Source of the DNA: CAWCQC01 sp963819905
GTDB taxonomy: Bacteria; Actinomycetota; Thermoleophilia; Gaiellales; Gaiellaceae
Assembly (NCBI GenBank): GCA_963819905.1
Contig: CAWFXP010000007.1
Span: forward strand, 62,001-126,000
DNA: 64,000 nt
Direction of reading: 5' to 3'
In this document: piece after piece, positions 42,423 to 51,629 of the stretch
How the letters are laid out: each line of letters starts with the position of its first letter
Numbering within the stretch: the first letter of the stretch is position 1
Position numbers and translations under genes: made by a program
Notes under the pieces: model-generated
The model's database searches: none
Told to the model about the DNA's origin: nothing
The model's input: only the letters and a program-made list of their open reading frames with translations

Positions 42423-44090
42423 TCAGAACAGGCCGACCGTCGTCCCGTCGACGTCGATGTCGACGTTGTGGAGCGCGGGGGAGACGCCGAGGCCGGGCAT
42501 GGTCTGCATGTCGCCGCAGAGCGCCACGATCCAGCCGGAGCCCGTGTAGGCGCGCAGGTCGCGAACAGGAAGCGTGAAGCCGGTGGGAGCGCCCGTCAGC
42601 GTCGGATCGTGCGACAGCGACAGGTGCGTCTTCGCCATGCAGATCGGCACCGTGTCGAGCCCCTGCTCCGTATAGCGGGCCACCTTCTCGAGCGCGGCCG
42701 GCAGGAGCTGGATGCCGTCGGCGCCGTAGACACGCGTCGCGATCTTCTCGATCTTGTCGGCGATCGGCTCGTCCAGCTCGTAGACGGGCGCAAACCGGTT
42801 CGGCTGCTCGCAGGCGCCGACGACCGCCTCGGCGAGCGCCGTCGCGCCGTCGCCGCCCTTCGCGAACGCCTCGTTCACCTCGGCCGCGTAGGCGCCGTAG
42901 TCGAGCGCCAGCTTGCGGGCGAGCTCGCATTCCTCGTCGGTGTCCTCCGGCCGGCGGTTGACGGCGACGACCGGCTCGAGCCCGAACTCCTTGACGATGC
43001 CGATGTGGCGCTCGAGGTTCGCGGCGCCGCGCTCCACCGCGTCGAGCCCGCCGTCCGGGTCCTCGGCGTGATGCTTCAGCGCGCGCACCGTCGTCACGAC
43101 CACGACCGCGCTCGGTGCGAGCCCGCCGATCCGGCAGACGATGTCCAGGAACTTCTCCATGCCCATGTCCGACGCGAAGCCCGACTCGGTGACGCAGATA
43201 TCGCCGAGCTTCAGGCCGACCTTGTCGGCGACCAGCGAGTTGTTGCCGTGCGCGATGTTCGCGAAGGGCCCGCAGTGCATGAAGCACGCCTGACCCTCGA
43301 GCGTCTGGATCAGGTTCGGCTTCAGCGCTTCCTTCAAGATCACGGTCATCGCCCCGGCGCTCTTCAGGTCGTCCGCAATAACGGGCTCGCCTTCGTACGT
43401 GAAGCCGACCGTGATCGCTCCCAGCCGCTTGCGCAGGTCGTGGACGTCGTTCGAGACGGCCAGGATCGCCATCACCTCGGAGGCGGCCGTGATGTCGAAG
43501 CCCGACTCGCGCGGATAGCCGTTCGCCCGGCCGCCGAGGCCGAGCGTGATCTGGCGCAACGAGCGGTCGTTGACGTCGACGCACCGCCGCCAGCCGACGC
43601 TCAGCGGGTCGATCCCGAGCTTGTTGCCGTGGAGGATGTGCGCCTCGAGCGCCGCCGCGAGGAGGTTGTTCGCGGCCCCGATGGCATGGATGTCCCCGGT
43701 GAAGTGGAGGTTCAGGTCCTCCATCGGCACGACCTGGGCGTAGCCGCCGCCGGCCGCGCCGCCCTTGATCCCGAACACCGGCCCGAGCGAGGGCTCGCGC
43801 AGGCAGAGCACCGGCTGCTTGCCGATCTTGCCGAGGCCCTGCGTCAGCGAGACGGACGTCGTGGTCTTGCCCTCGCCGGCTTTCGTCGGCGTGATCGCGG
43901 TCACGCAGACGAGCTTCGCGTCGGGGCGGTCGGCGAGCCGGTCGATGACCGACAGGTCGACCTTGGCCTTGAAGGTGCCGTACAGGTCGTACTCGCCGGG
44001 CTCGAGCCCGTAGCGCGCCGCGACGTCGGCAATGGGCTCGAGCGTGTGCGCCTGGGCGATATCGAGGTTCGAGGGGACCTTCGTGGCCAT
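42423..44090 (-). CDS. fhs: Formate--tetrahydrofolate ligase
   Basis: A 555-residue enzyme of normal family length. TPTKAGEGKTTTSV is the phosphate-binding loop, FGIKGGAAGGGYAQVVPMED the active-site region, and FTGDIHAIGAANNLLAA and GFDITAASEVMAIL are strongly conserved. It joins formate to tetrahydrofolate with ATP to give 10-formyl-THF, or runs in reverse. It follows soxB by nine bases on the same strand, so it is almost certainly cotranscribed. With folD it would interconvert sarcosine-derived one-carbon units and formate. Confidence 0.96.
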   Translation of the reverse strand: MATKVPSNLDIAQAHTLEPIADVAARYGLEPGEYDLYGTFKAKVDLSVIDRLADRPDAKLVCVTAITPTKAGEGKTTTSVSLTQGLGKIGKQPVLCLREPSLGPVFGIKGGAAGGGYAQVVPMEDLNLHFTGDIHAIGAANNLLAAALEAHILHGNKLGIDPLSVGWRRCVDVNDRSLRQITLGLGGRANGYPRESGFDITAASEVMAILAVSNDVHDLRKRLGAITVGFTYEGEPVIADDLKSAGAMTVILKEALKPNLIQTLEGQACFMHCGPFANIAHGNNSLVADKVGLKLGDICVTESGFASDMGMEKFLDIVCRIGGLAPSAVVVVTTVRALKHHAEDPDGGLDAVERGAANLERHIGIVKEFGLEPVVAVNRRPEDTDEECELARKLALDYGAYAAEVNEAFAKGGDGATALAEAVVGACEQPNRFAPVYELDEPIADKIEKIATRVYGADGIQLLPAALEKVARYTEQGLDTVPICMAKTHLSLSHDPTLTGAPTGFTLPVRDLRAYTGSGWIVALCGDMQTMPGLGVSPALHNVDIDVDGTTVGLF

Positions 44091-44099
44091 GACGTCCTC

Positions 44100-45305
44100 C
44101 TAGTGGGTCACCGAGGCGGCAGCCGCCTCGGAGACGAGCGTGTCGGTGTAGAAGCGCTCCAGCTTGAACGGCTCGATCAGCGTCGGCGTCTGCTTCGTGG
44201 CGACCAGCTCGGCGATGGTCGTGCCGACGATCGGCGTCGCCTTGAAACCGTAGGTGCCCCAGCCGCAGTCGATGACGAAGCCCTCGACCTCGGTGAGGCC
44301 GAGAATCGGGCTGAAGTCGGGCGTCATGTCGCAGAGACCCGTCCACTGGCGCAGGATGCGCGTCCCGGCGAGCTGCGGGAAGAGCTCGAGCATGTGCGTG
44401 CAGAGCTCCTCGACGAAGCCGAGCGTCCCGTTGAACGAGAACGTGGGGTACGGCTCGACGCCCGACCCCATCAGGAACTCGCCGCGATCCGTCTGCGAGA
44501 TGTAGATGTGGAGCTGGCCCGAGACGATGATCACGTCGAGGAACGGCTTGACGGGCTCCGTCACGCACGCCTGGAGAATGGTCGTCCAGAGGGGGAGCTT
44601 GACGCCGGCCATGTCCGCGATCTGAGTCGTCCAGCCCGCCGTACAGGCGACGACGGTGCCGGCCGCGATCGGGCCGCGGTTCGTCTGAACGCCGCTGACA
44701 CGCCCGTTCTCGACGTCGATTCCCGTCACCTCGACGCCCTGGTGGATCTCGGCGCCCCCGCGGTCGGCGGCACGCGCGTAGCCCCAGACGACCGCGTCGT
44801 GGCGAATGATCCCGCCCGGCGGGTGGTAGAGCGCCCCGTAGATCGGGAACGTGCCGTCGAGGTGGAGCTGCGGGCAGAGCTCCTTGACCTCGTCGCGGCC
44901 GACGACGCGCGAGTCGATGCCGAGTATCTGGTTCACCTCGGCGCGCTCGGCCGAGACGATCATGCCGCGGTCAGAGTGCGCGAGCGTCAGATGCCCGTGC
45001 TGGGAGAACATCGTGTTGAAGTTGAGCTCCTGGGAGAGCGACTCGTAGAGCTTCACGCTTTGCTCGTAGAACGCCGCGCCCTCGGGGGTGCGGTAGTTCG
45101 AGCGGATGATCGTCGTGTTGCGCCCGGAGCCCCCGGCGCCGATGTAGCTCTTCTCGAGGACGGCGACGTCTTTGACCCCGTGATTCTTCGCCAGGTAGTA
45201 GGCGGTGGCCAGCCCGTGCGCGCCCCCGCCGATGACGACGACGTCGTAGCGGTCCTTGAGCGTGGCGCGGCGCCACATGCGCTTCTTGACGAAGATGTCT
45301 TTCAC
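44100..45305 (-). CDS. soxB: Sarcosine oxidase beta subunit (or N-methylglutamate dehydrogenase subunit)
   Basis: A 401-residue flavoprotein of the expected subunit length. YDVVVIGGGAHGLATAYYLA is the FAD fold. EKSYIGAGGSGRNTTIIRSN is the second flavin motif typical of SoxB, and DCGWGTYGFKATPIVG near the end is the conserved flavin-covering loop. In the complex this subunit oxidises the N-methyl amine and carries FAD and covalent FMN. The GTG start overlaps the soxG stop (GTGA). Gene order D-A-G-B is a permutation of the classical soxBDAG. Confidence 0.9.
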   Translation of the reverse strand: MKDIFVKKRMWRRATLKDRYDVVVIGGGAHGLATAYYLAKNHGVKDVAVLEKSYIGAGGSGRNTTIIRSNYRTPEGAAFYEQSVKLYESLSQELNFNTMFSQHGHLTLAHSDRGMIVSAERAEVNQILGIDSRVVGRDEVKELCPQLHLDGTFPIYGALYHPPGGIIRHDAVVWGYARAADRGGAEIHQGVEVTGIDVENGRVSGVQTNRGPIAAGTVVACTAGWTTQIADMAGVKLPLWTTILQACVTEPVKPFLDVIIVSGQLHIYISQTDRGEFLMGSGVEPYPTFSFNGTLGFVEELCTHMLELFPQLAGTRILRQWTGLCDMTPDFSPILGLTEVEGFVIDCGWGTYGFKATPIVGTTIAELVATKQTPTLIEPFKLERFYTDTLVSEAAAASVTH

Positions 45306-45920
45306 TGACGGCCTCCGGGCAAGGCGTCGACCCCGACGGGGCCGCCGCCGAACGGCTCGGCTACGTCGACCGCGACTTCCCAGAGGTAGTGCCCGTACTC
45401 CTGCGGGAACACGATCCAGAATGCGCCGTCGCGCTCGAGGACGTGGGCGGTCACATGGGAGACGTCGCCGCTCGCCGGGAAGCTGTGGAGGTGCGTCAGG
45501 CGGCGCATGACCGCTGAACGCCTCCGGGCCGGTCACCACGAGGACCCCGTAGGCGCCCGTCACGTCGAGGACCGAGGCGCCCGACTCCGCGAGCCGTGCC
45601 CGGACGGCGGCGGCCTGCTGGTACGGGCAGAGAACGATGGCCTTGTCCTGAGTGATGCGATGCCAGACGGTGTCGCCGACGACCGAGTCGGGGGCCTTAC
45701 CGCTCACCTCGGTCTTGCCGAGATGCGAGAGATCGGCGACGCCGGCGTGCGCCAGGTGTTCCTGCTCGCCCGGGATCGCGACGGGGACGAGCCAGCCGTC
45801 TCGCTCGGCGAACGTGGCGCCGGCATCCCGCTGGCGGCGTCCCATCGGGGAGGTGAGGAGCGGCCTGAAGCCGAGGTCGGAGCGCGCTCGGTCGGGCGAG
45901 ATGAAGTCGAGGCTCGTCAC
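45302..45920 (-). CDS. soxG: Sarcosine oxidase gamma subunit, one frame break
   Basis: About 206 codons. The N-terminal part (VTSLDFISPDRARSDLGF, PGEQEHLAHAGVADLSHLGK, GVLVVTGPEAFS) lies in one frame and the C-terminal part (MRRLTHLHSFPASGDVSHV, WIVFPQEYGHYLWEVAVD) in the +1 frame. Removing a G in TTCAGCGGTCATG near 45510 joins them as in other SoxG proteins. The subunit is a GcvT-like structural piece. The GTG start overlaps the soxA stop. Probably a sequence error rather than loss of the gene. Confidence 0.85.
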
Positions 45921-48568
45921 GAGCGCAGTTGTGCTCCGTCGGGGTCGAAGAAGGGCTTCGTGCGGACGATCGCCTGCTCGATGGTGCCGTCGATGCGGAC
46001 GTCGAACGCGGTGCCGTCCTCGGAGAGCTCGTACGGCACGACGGCCATCCCGATCGTCTTCTGGAGCTGCTCGCTCCAGCGCACGCTCGTGATGCGCCCG
46101 GCGGACCTGCCGTCGACAATCACCTGGCCACCCTCGACGGGCACTCTGCCGTCGAGCTTCTCGAACCCGACGAGCATCCACTCGAGCCCACGCTCCTTGA
46201 CGTGCTCGACTGCCCACTTGCCGACGAAGTCGTCCTTGTCGAGCTTGACGATCCACGACATGGCGGCCTCGAGTGGGTTCGACTCGCCGTCCGTGTCCTG
46301 ACCGACGAGGATGTGCTGCTTCTCGAGCCGCAGGATCCGCTGAGGCTCGAGGCCGAACGGGGCCGCGTCCCACTCCTTGCCGTGCTCGAAGAGCGCGTCC
46401 CAGAGGTACTCGCCGTGCGGGCTCGGGAAGTGGATCTCGTAGCCGAGCTCGCCGACGAAGCCGATGCGGAGAATCAGGGCCGGGACGCCGGCGACATGGG
46501 CGTGCTTCGCGTCGAGGTACGTGAACGCCTCGTTCGAGACGTCGATGTCGGTGATCTTCTCCATGAGCTTGCGCGCGTTCGGCCCGGCCACGTTCACGGC
46601 CGCCACGGCGCCGGTCAGGTTCGTGCACTCGACGTCCATGTGCCAGACCGCGTTCCACCAGAGGAACCACTGGTGCACGCCGTCGGCCCCGGTCGACGTG
46701 GTCGTCACGTAGAACTCGTCGTCCGAGAGGCGGCCGATGGTGCCGTCGTCGAAGATCCGGCCGCCGTCGTTCGTCAGGATCCCGTAGCGGATCCGCCCGA
46801 CCTTCATGTCCGAGAAGCGATTCGGGTAGAGGCGGTCGAGGAACGCCCCGGCGTCGGGGCCCTTGACGAGGATCTTCCCGAGCGTCGAGACGTCGATGAT
46901 CCCGATCGACTCGTGCACCTTCATCGCCTCGGTCTGCACGTCGTCGCTGTAGGAGTGCGGGCGGCGCCAGGCGCCGGTCCAGAAGACGTTCGCGCCCATG
47001 TCCTTGTGGCGGTGGTGCATCGACGTCCGCTTGGCCGGGTCGCGCGGCCGGCCCGCGAGCAGGGCCATCGAGACGGGCGTCCACGGCGGTCTGGCCGTCG
47101 TCGTTCCGATCTCCTCCTCCGCGGTGCGGGTCTCCTTCGCGTACACCCGGATCGAGTTGAGGTGGCAGAGCTTGCCCTGGCAGGGCCCCATCGTCACGGT
47201 CGTGTAGCGCTTCGCGAGCTGGATCGAGTCGTAGCCCTCCTCGATCGCGTACGCGAGATCCTTCGCCGTCTGGTCCTCGCAGTAGCAGACGAAGCTCTCC
47301 TTCGCCTCGCCGAGCATGGGCGGCGGCGACGCGACCTCGCCGAGATCCCCGGTCACGCTTCCGACCGCCGACAGGTCGGCAGGCAGCTCAGTCGGCACGA
47401 AGATACCGCGGTCAGGCTCGAACTCGACCGTCGCGCCGGCACCGGCGAGCAGCTGGTAGGCGGGTTGCGGGCTCCCGGCAACGACGACGAGGTCGCAGTC
47501 GATCGACTTCCCGTCGATCGTGATCCGTCGCAGAAGACCCTTGCGCCCCTTCGCCTCGACCGACTTCGGCCGTCGCTCGCGGAAGTCGACGAGCTCGGCG
47601 ATCGAGACCCCTGCCCGGCGGAGGTCTTCGATGGCGCTGAGCCCGCGGTCGTCGACGGCGAGCACGACCGCCCGCTCCCCGGGCTTGAGCGACCAGTAGT
47701 TGACGAGCCTGCTCACCGCCGAAGGGAACATCACTCCGACGAGGTCGTTGCCCGGGAAGACGAGCGGCTGGTCGGTCGTCCCGGTTGCGCCCACGATGTG
47801 GTCGGCGCGAAAGCGGATCAGGACGTGGCCGTGCTCGACGGGCACGAGGCCGCCTTCGTAGATCCCGATCGCACTGGCCGGCGAGAAGATCTCGACGCCC
47901 GCGCCTCGGGCGCGCTCGACGAGCGCCTTCGCCTCGGCGACGCCGTCGGGCAGGCACAAGAGCGCGCCTCCCGGTTCGGGGCCTTCGTCGACGAGGGCGA
48001 CCCGCTCGCCTCGTCCGGCCGCGTCGATCGCCGCCTCGAGGCCCGCCCGGCCTCCGCCGATCACGAGCCGGTCCACGTGGCGGTGCTCGACGTCGAAGCG
48101 CTCGGTTCGAGCGGCGTCGGGATCGAGCTCGCCGAGGCCTGCGGCATTCCGGAGGAACTTCTCGTAGAGCGGCCAGAAGCGCCGGGGGCGGATGAAGGTC
48201 TTGTAGTAGAAGCCGGGCGGCGTGAACGGGCCGCCGAGCTTGTCGGTCACGGCCATCCAGTCGCGCTCGAGCGAGCCAAGGACGTTCTGGGCCTTGACGG
48301 ACGTGTCGGCGGTGAGCGGGGTGACACAGACACGCACGTTCGGGATGCCGTCCACCGTCATCAGGCAGTTGGGGCAATGCCCCGTGCAGCACATGAGCCC
48401 GCGTGGGCGGTGGTACTTGAAGCTCCGGGAGAACACCCGCCGGCCGGCCGCATAGAGCGCCGAGCCGATCGTGTCTCCCGCGAGCCCGCGCACGGCCTGC
48501 CCCTCGTAGAAGAAGCGGATCTCCTGGGCCCGGTCGATCCGTTCGTGCGGCTGCGCCGCCAGGCGCAT
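45917..48568 (-). CDS. soxA: Sarcosine oxidase alpha subunit
   Basis: An 883-residue subunit with the normal layout. An N-terminal 2Fe-2S-like segment has MCCTGHCPNCLMTVDG (about 58-73), an NAD-binding fold follows with RLVIGGGRAGLEAAIDAA, then a BFD-like zinc/FeS part (CYCEDQTAKDLA, GPCQGKLCHLNS). A C-terminal GcvT half includes GIIDVSTLGKILVKGP and LRIGFVGELGYEIHF, which passes the methylene group to tetrahydrofolate. The stop and start overlaps with soxG and soxD indicate strict coupling. N-methylglutamate dehydrogenase MgdC is the main alternative identity. Confidence 0.92.
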   Translation of the reverse strand: MRLAAQPHERIDRAQEIRFFYEGQAVRGLAGDTIGSALYAAGRRVFSRSFKYHRPRGLMCCTGHCPNCLMTVDGIPNVRVCVTPLTADTSVKAQNVLGSLERDWMAVTDKLGGPFTPPGFYYKTFIRPRRFWPLYEKFLRNAAGLGELDPDAARTERFDVEHRHVDRLVIGGGRAGLEAAIDAAGRGERVALVDEGPEPGGALLCLPDGVAEAKALVERARGAGVEIFSPASAIGIYEGGLVPVEHGHVLIRFRADHIVGATGTTDQPLVFPGNDLVGVMFPSAVSRLVNYWSLKPGERAVVLAVDDRGLSAIEDLRRAGVSIAELVDFRERRPKSVEAKGRKGLLRRITIDGKSIDCDLVVVAGSPQPAYQLLAGAGATVEFEPDRGIFVPTELPADLSAVGSVTGDLGEVASPPPMLGEAKESFVCYCEDQTAKDLAYAIEEGYDSIQLAKRYTTVTMGPCQGKLCHLNSIRVYAKETRTAEEEIGTTTARPPWTPVSMALLAGRPRDPAKRTSMHHRHKDMGANVFWTGAWRRPHSYSDDVQTEAMKVHESIGIIDVSTLGKILVKGPDAGAFLDRLYPNRFSDMKVGRIRYGILTNDGGRIFDDGTIGRLSDDEFYVTTTSTGADGVHQWFLWWNAVWHMDVECTNLTGAVAAVNVAGPNARKLMEKITDIDVSNEAFTYLDAKHAHVAGVPALILRIGFVGELGYEIHFPSPHGEYLWDALFEHGKEWDAAPFGLEPQRILRLEKQHILVGQDTDGESNPLEAAMSWIVKLDKDDFVGKWAVEHVKERGLEWMLVGFEKLDGRVPVEGGQVIVDGRSAGRITSVRWSEQLQKTIGMAVVPYELSEDGTAFDVRIDGTIEQAIVRTKPFFDPDGAQLRS

Positions 48569-48825
48569 CAGGCGGGAACCTCGACCTTCAGCACCTCGTT
48601 CGTCACCGTGTTCCGCTCCGCAAGGAACCAGTTCTCACACGCGTGGTGGAACCACCACTCGCGGTGCACGCCTGCGACGTTGTCCCTGAAGTACACGTAG
48701 GTCGTCAGCTCGCGCAGGCTCGGCGAGGAGGTCGGTCGCCGGGTGACCTCGCCGGAGCAGCGGAACTCCTCGACCGGCCGAGGGCCGGCGTCGAGACAGA
48801 ACGGGCAGCTGAGAAGGAAGGACAT
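48568..48825 (-). CDS. soxD: Sarcosine oxidase delta subunit
   Basis: An 85-residue zinc-binding subunit. CPFCLDAGPRPVEEF opens with the Cys pair and PCW-like HHACENWFLAERNT closes with the His/Cys residues that hold the zinc. TTYVYFRDNVAGVHREWWFH is the family's most conserved stretch. The ATG at 48825 is preferred over longer in-frame options because SoxD proteins start here. It is first in the soxDAGB-fhs-folD run. Confidence 0.92.
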   Translation of the reverse strand: MSFLLSCPFCLDAGPRPVEEFRCSGEVTRRPTSSPSLRELTTYVYFRDNVAGVHREWWFHHACENWFLAERNTVTNEVLKVEVPA

Positions 48826-48851
48826 CCGGGGTATCGCCCCTGGGGCAACGC

Positions 48852-48888
48852 TATTGCCATTTCTACCAGCCCGGGGGAAATGGCGCAA
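48852..48888 (-). promoter_or_regulatory. Candidate soxDAGB promoter with 8-bp dyad
   Basis: On the minus strand TTGCGC (48888-48883) and TAGAAA are spaced by 17 bases, about 40 bases before soxD. GCCATTTC (48856-48863) and GAAATGGC (48877-48884) form an inverted repeat covering the promoter, a reasonable operator. GGCAACGCTATTGCC (48844-48858) is a second small dyad just downstream. Confidence 0.4.
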
Positions 48889-49003
48889 CGTCGGTATCGT
48901 GCCGGCACGCGATTCGAGACGTGCTCCCGCCGTCTCGAGGAACGCGCCGACGAGCATGACTCCACCGAACGTGACGCCTGCACCTCGCGCGAACGGCTGA
49001 GCC

Positions 49004-50291
49004 GTGCAGCCCGAGGATCCTCGCGGGGCGCACGCACGCGCCCGGCGGAAGACGGTTCGACGTCGCCGTGCCGTCAGCGCACTCGCGGCCGCCGCGGTGC
49101 TCGCGGCGGCGGCGTTCGGGGCCGTTGCGCGCCTTCGATTCGACCGAGGCTGCCGGGGCTCCGGCCGCGACGCAGGCGCAGTCCACGGCGCCCGGGACGA
49201 CGCCGGCCACGGCGACGGCCGAGCCCACTCCGCCCACGATGTCGGAGCCCGCCGTGGAGGTCGCGGACAGGCCGAAACGGGCGAAGCCGAGCGACAGGGG
49301 AGAGCTCGCCCTGCGGGAGACCATCGGCGGCGAGATCTCGCCGAAGTCGGTCGTCGCCTCGGGAACCGGCCGCTTCGTGGCCCAGAACATGATGTACCGC
49401 CACACCGTGACCGTGTACGACCGTTCGGGGAAGCTCGTCGCGACGATCCCCGACACCGTCAGGTTGGGCAAGCTCGGCTATCCGAAGTACGCCGGAGCGA
49501 CGTACCAGGGCGCCCCGGTCGAGGCCGCCTTCACGCCCGACGGGGCGTACGCGTACGTCTCCAACTACTCGATGTACGGGCCGGGCTTCGGGCCCGAAGG
49601 ATCGGACGTCTGCGGCCCGGGCCAGTACGACGACAGCTTCGTCTACCGCATCGACATGGCCTCGCTCGAGATCGATCAGGCGATCAGGGTCGGGGCGGTG
49701 CCGAAGTTCGTGGCGGTGACGCCCGACGGGAGCCGCGTCCTCGTGACGAACTGGTGCTCGTACACGATGAGCGTCATCGACGTCGAGAAGGGTCGCGTCG
49801 TCGAGACGGTGCCGCTCGGTGCCTACCCGCGGGGGATCGCCGTCGACTCCTCCTCGCGGACGGCGTACGTCGCCGTGATGGGCAGCACGGACATCGCGAC
49901 GGTCGATCTGCGGAGCTTCGCCGTCGACTGGATCTACGGCGTCGGCTCGGGCCCGAGGCACCTGAACATCTCGCCGAACGACCGCTTCCTCTACGTGACG
50001 CTGAACGGATCCGACTACGTGGCCAAGATCAACGTCGAGCGAGGGGTGGTCGTCAACTCGGTCTCGACCGGCGACGCCCCGCGGAGCATGGCGATCGCGG
50101 ACGACGGGAAGTCGCTCTACGTCGTCAACTACTACTCGAACACGGTCAGCAAGGTGCGCGCCCGGGATCTGAAGGTGCTCCGGGCCGAGCCGACGAACGC
50201 GAGCCCGATCGGCGTCGCCTACGACGCCGAGTCGTCGACGGTGTGGGTCGCCTGCTACTCCGGCTCGATCATGGTCTTCGAGAACCGTTGA
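49004..50291 (+). CDS. YVTN/YncE-like beta-propeller protein, exported
   Basis: About 428 codons. A GTG at 49004 starts a basic segment and a membrane anchor (RAVSALAAAAVLAAAAFGAVA). The mature part (AFDSTEAAGAPAATQAQST onward) is in the +1 frame from about 49125 and runs to 50291; an ATG at 49068 in that frame is the alternative start but lacks a signal. The body has about seven repeats of the type FVAVTPDGSRVLVTNWCSYT and GIAVDSSSRTAYVAVMG, forming a seven-bladed propeller. Such proteins act as surface or periplasmic binding scaffolds. It is divergent from soxD. Confidence 0.72.
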
Positions 50292-50306
50292 CGGGCGGGC
50301 AGAGTC

Positions 50307-50519
50307 TACGAGACCCTCTTGACCGCCTTGCTGACGAGAAGCGCGTAGGCGACCGCCCCTGCCGGCCTGAGGTGGATGCCGTCCTCGTAGAGCCACGACG
50401 GGTGGCGGTTCGCGTGCCAGTGCCAGTCGAGGGATCAGGAAGAAGACGGCGAATGTCGCGGTCGGAAGAGCACGTCTCAGCGTCGTGCGCGGTACCGGCC
50501 GGAGTCGCCCATCAGCGCT
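50307..50519 (-). pseudogene. Remnant of an SGNH-hydrolase/acyltransferase gene
   Basis: Reading back from 50430 to the TAG at 50309-50307 gives LDWHWHANRHPSWLYEDGIH and then LRPAGAVAYALLVSKAV. The D-x2-H of YEDGIHL is the catalytic pair of SGNH hydrolases, such as those fused to O-acyltransferases. Upstream, LRRALPTATFAVFFLIP resembles a membrane segment, directly abutting the SGNH end. The middle of the gene is missing, so this is a deletion remnant. No start or catalytic Ser block is present. Confidence 0.5.
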
Positions 50520-51562
50520 CAGGCGGTCGGGCCGATGTCCATCCCGAGGAGCGCGGCGACGCGCTCGAGCTCGCTCTCGGTGAGAGCGCCCTGGTTCTCG
50601 TCGAGGAACATGATCGACCCGATGTCGAAGTCGAGCCCCGCGGGTGGGCTCGCCCCAGTCTCGGTCACCGCGCCGGCCACGCCCTGGAGGTAGCGGTTGC
50701 CCGGCGTCGGGGCGGCCGTGGGATCGAAGAACGCGGCGAAGTGGGGCTGCCCGAGCCCCCCGGGGAGGACGCTCGGCCCGTCGTCGAGAAGCACGAGGCG
50801 GAGGTCCGAGGAGCCCGTCCGGTGCGTGTTCAGCCGGATCACGACCCACGCGTTCGTCGACTGTGCGAGCTCGGTGCGCTCCTCCGCGAGCGCCGGGTCG
50901 GCAAGGAGCTGCTCCATGTGGACGAGCGACTGCACCGCGACCGCGACGAGCTCCTCCAGCTCGGAGGCACGGCCGTCCGCGTGGAAGGCCTCGTGGGCGA
51001 GGACGACCGAGAGGAGCGCCGGCCGCTCGTTGCGAAAGCGCGAGTCGATCACGATCCGCTGGCCGCCCGGCTCCCCGATCGATCTCCCGATGCGGCCGGC
51101 GCCGACGGGCCCGAACTCGACCCGCGTGAAGCGGGGGCTCGTTGCGACCCAGTCGACGGCGCCCGAGGCGACCGTTCCGAGCAGCGAGACGAGGGCCGCC
51201 CGCAACGCCGGGTCGGGAACGCGCTCGACCAGGTCGGGATCCTCGAAGCGGGCAGCGGCCCTGTCGGCCAGGGATGGGTCACGGGCAGCCACCAGTGCCT
51301 CGGCCTCGCGTAGGAGCTCCGCGTCCGAGGCGCGCGGCCCTGCCGCGGACGCGAACGACTGCGCCTCGGGGTAGTACGGTGGCCCGACGACGTCCTCGTC
51401 GAGGAGGCTGACCGGTCCGCCGGCGAACAGGCCACCCGTCGGCGCGGCGACCGTCTCGGTCGCCGCCTCGGTCCCTTCGGCCGTCTCCTCCGGTGCCTTT
51501 GCTCCGCAGCCCGCGGCGAGGACGAGCGACACGACGAGGAGCGGCAAGCCCGGACGCGTCAC
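50519..51562 (-). CDS. Putative zinc metallopeptidase-like lipoprotein
   Basis: A 347-residue protein from a GTG start. The signal peptide ends with lipobox LVLAAGC (Cys19), followed by a Glu/Ala/Thr linker. The core contains VVLAHEAFHADGRASEL, a gluzincin-like HExxH (His190, Glu191, His194), with a following acidic stretch. I do not recognise a characterised family. It is probably anchored on the outer face of the membrane, next to two M23-domain genes. Catalytic activity is inferred from the motif alone. Confidence 0.6.
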   Translation of the reverse strand: MTRPGLPLLVVSLVLAAGCGAKAPEETAEGTEAATETVAAPTGGLFAGGPVSLLDEDVVGPPYYPEAQSFASAAGPRASDAELLREAEALVAARDPSLADRAAARFEDPDLVERVPDPALRAALVSLLGTVASGAVDWVATSPRFTRVEFGPVGAGRIGRSIGEPGGQRIVIDSRFRNERPALLSVVLAHEAFHADGRASELEELVAVAVQSLVHMEQLLADPALAEERTELAQSTNAWVVIRLNTHRTGSSDLRLVLLDDGPSVLPGGLGQPHFAAFFDPTAAPTPGNRYLQGVAGAVTETGASPPAGLDFDIGSIMFLDENQGALTESELERVAALLGMDIGPTA

Positions 51563-51629
51563 CCGGCCCACTGTAGCGAGCAGCCGCACCACCGAACGCG
51601 GGATGACGAAGGCGGGGAGAGCTGCGACC

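Noticed and set aside
41928..45308. A plus-strand open frame of over 1,100 codons opposite fhs and soxB
   Set aside because: It is antisense to two strongly conserved genes and has Arg/Asp/Val-rich text without any domain, the usual mirror effect of high GC.
45929..48700. A plus-strand open frame of over 900 codons opposite soxA
   Set aside because: No recognisable domain, and the opposite strand holds a complete SoxA.
48826..49003. Glycine-type riboswitch ahead of soxD
   Set aside because: Only a short leader is predicted from the promoter and I see no paired aptamer layout; the dyads are better read as DNA sites.
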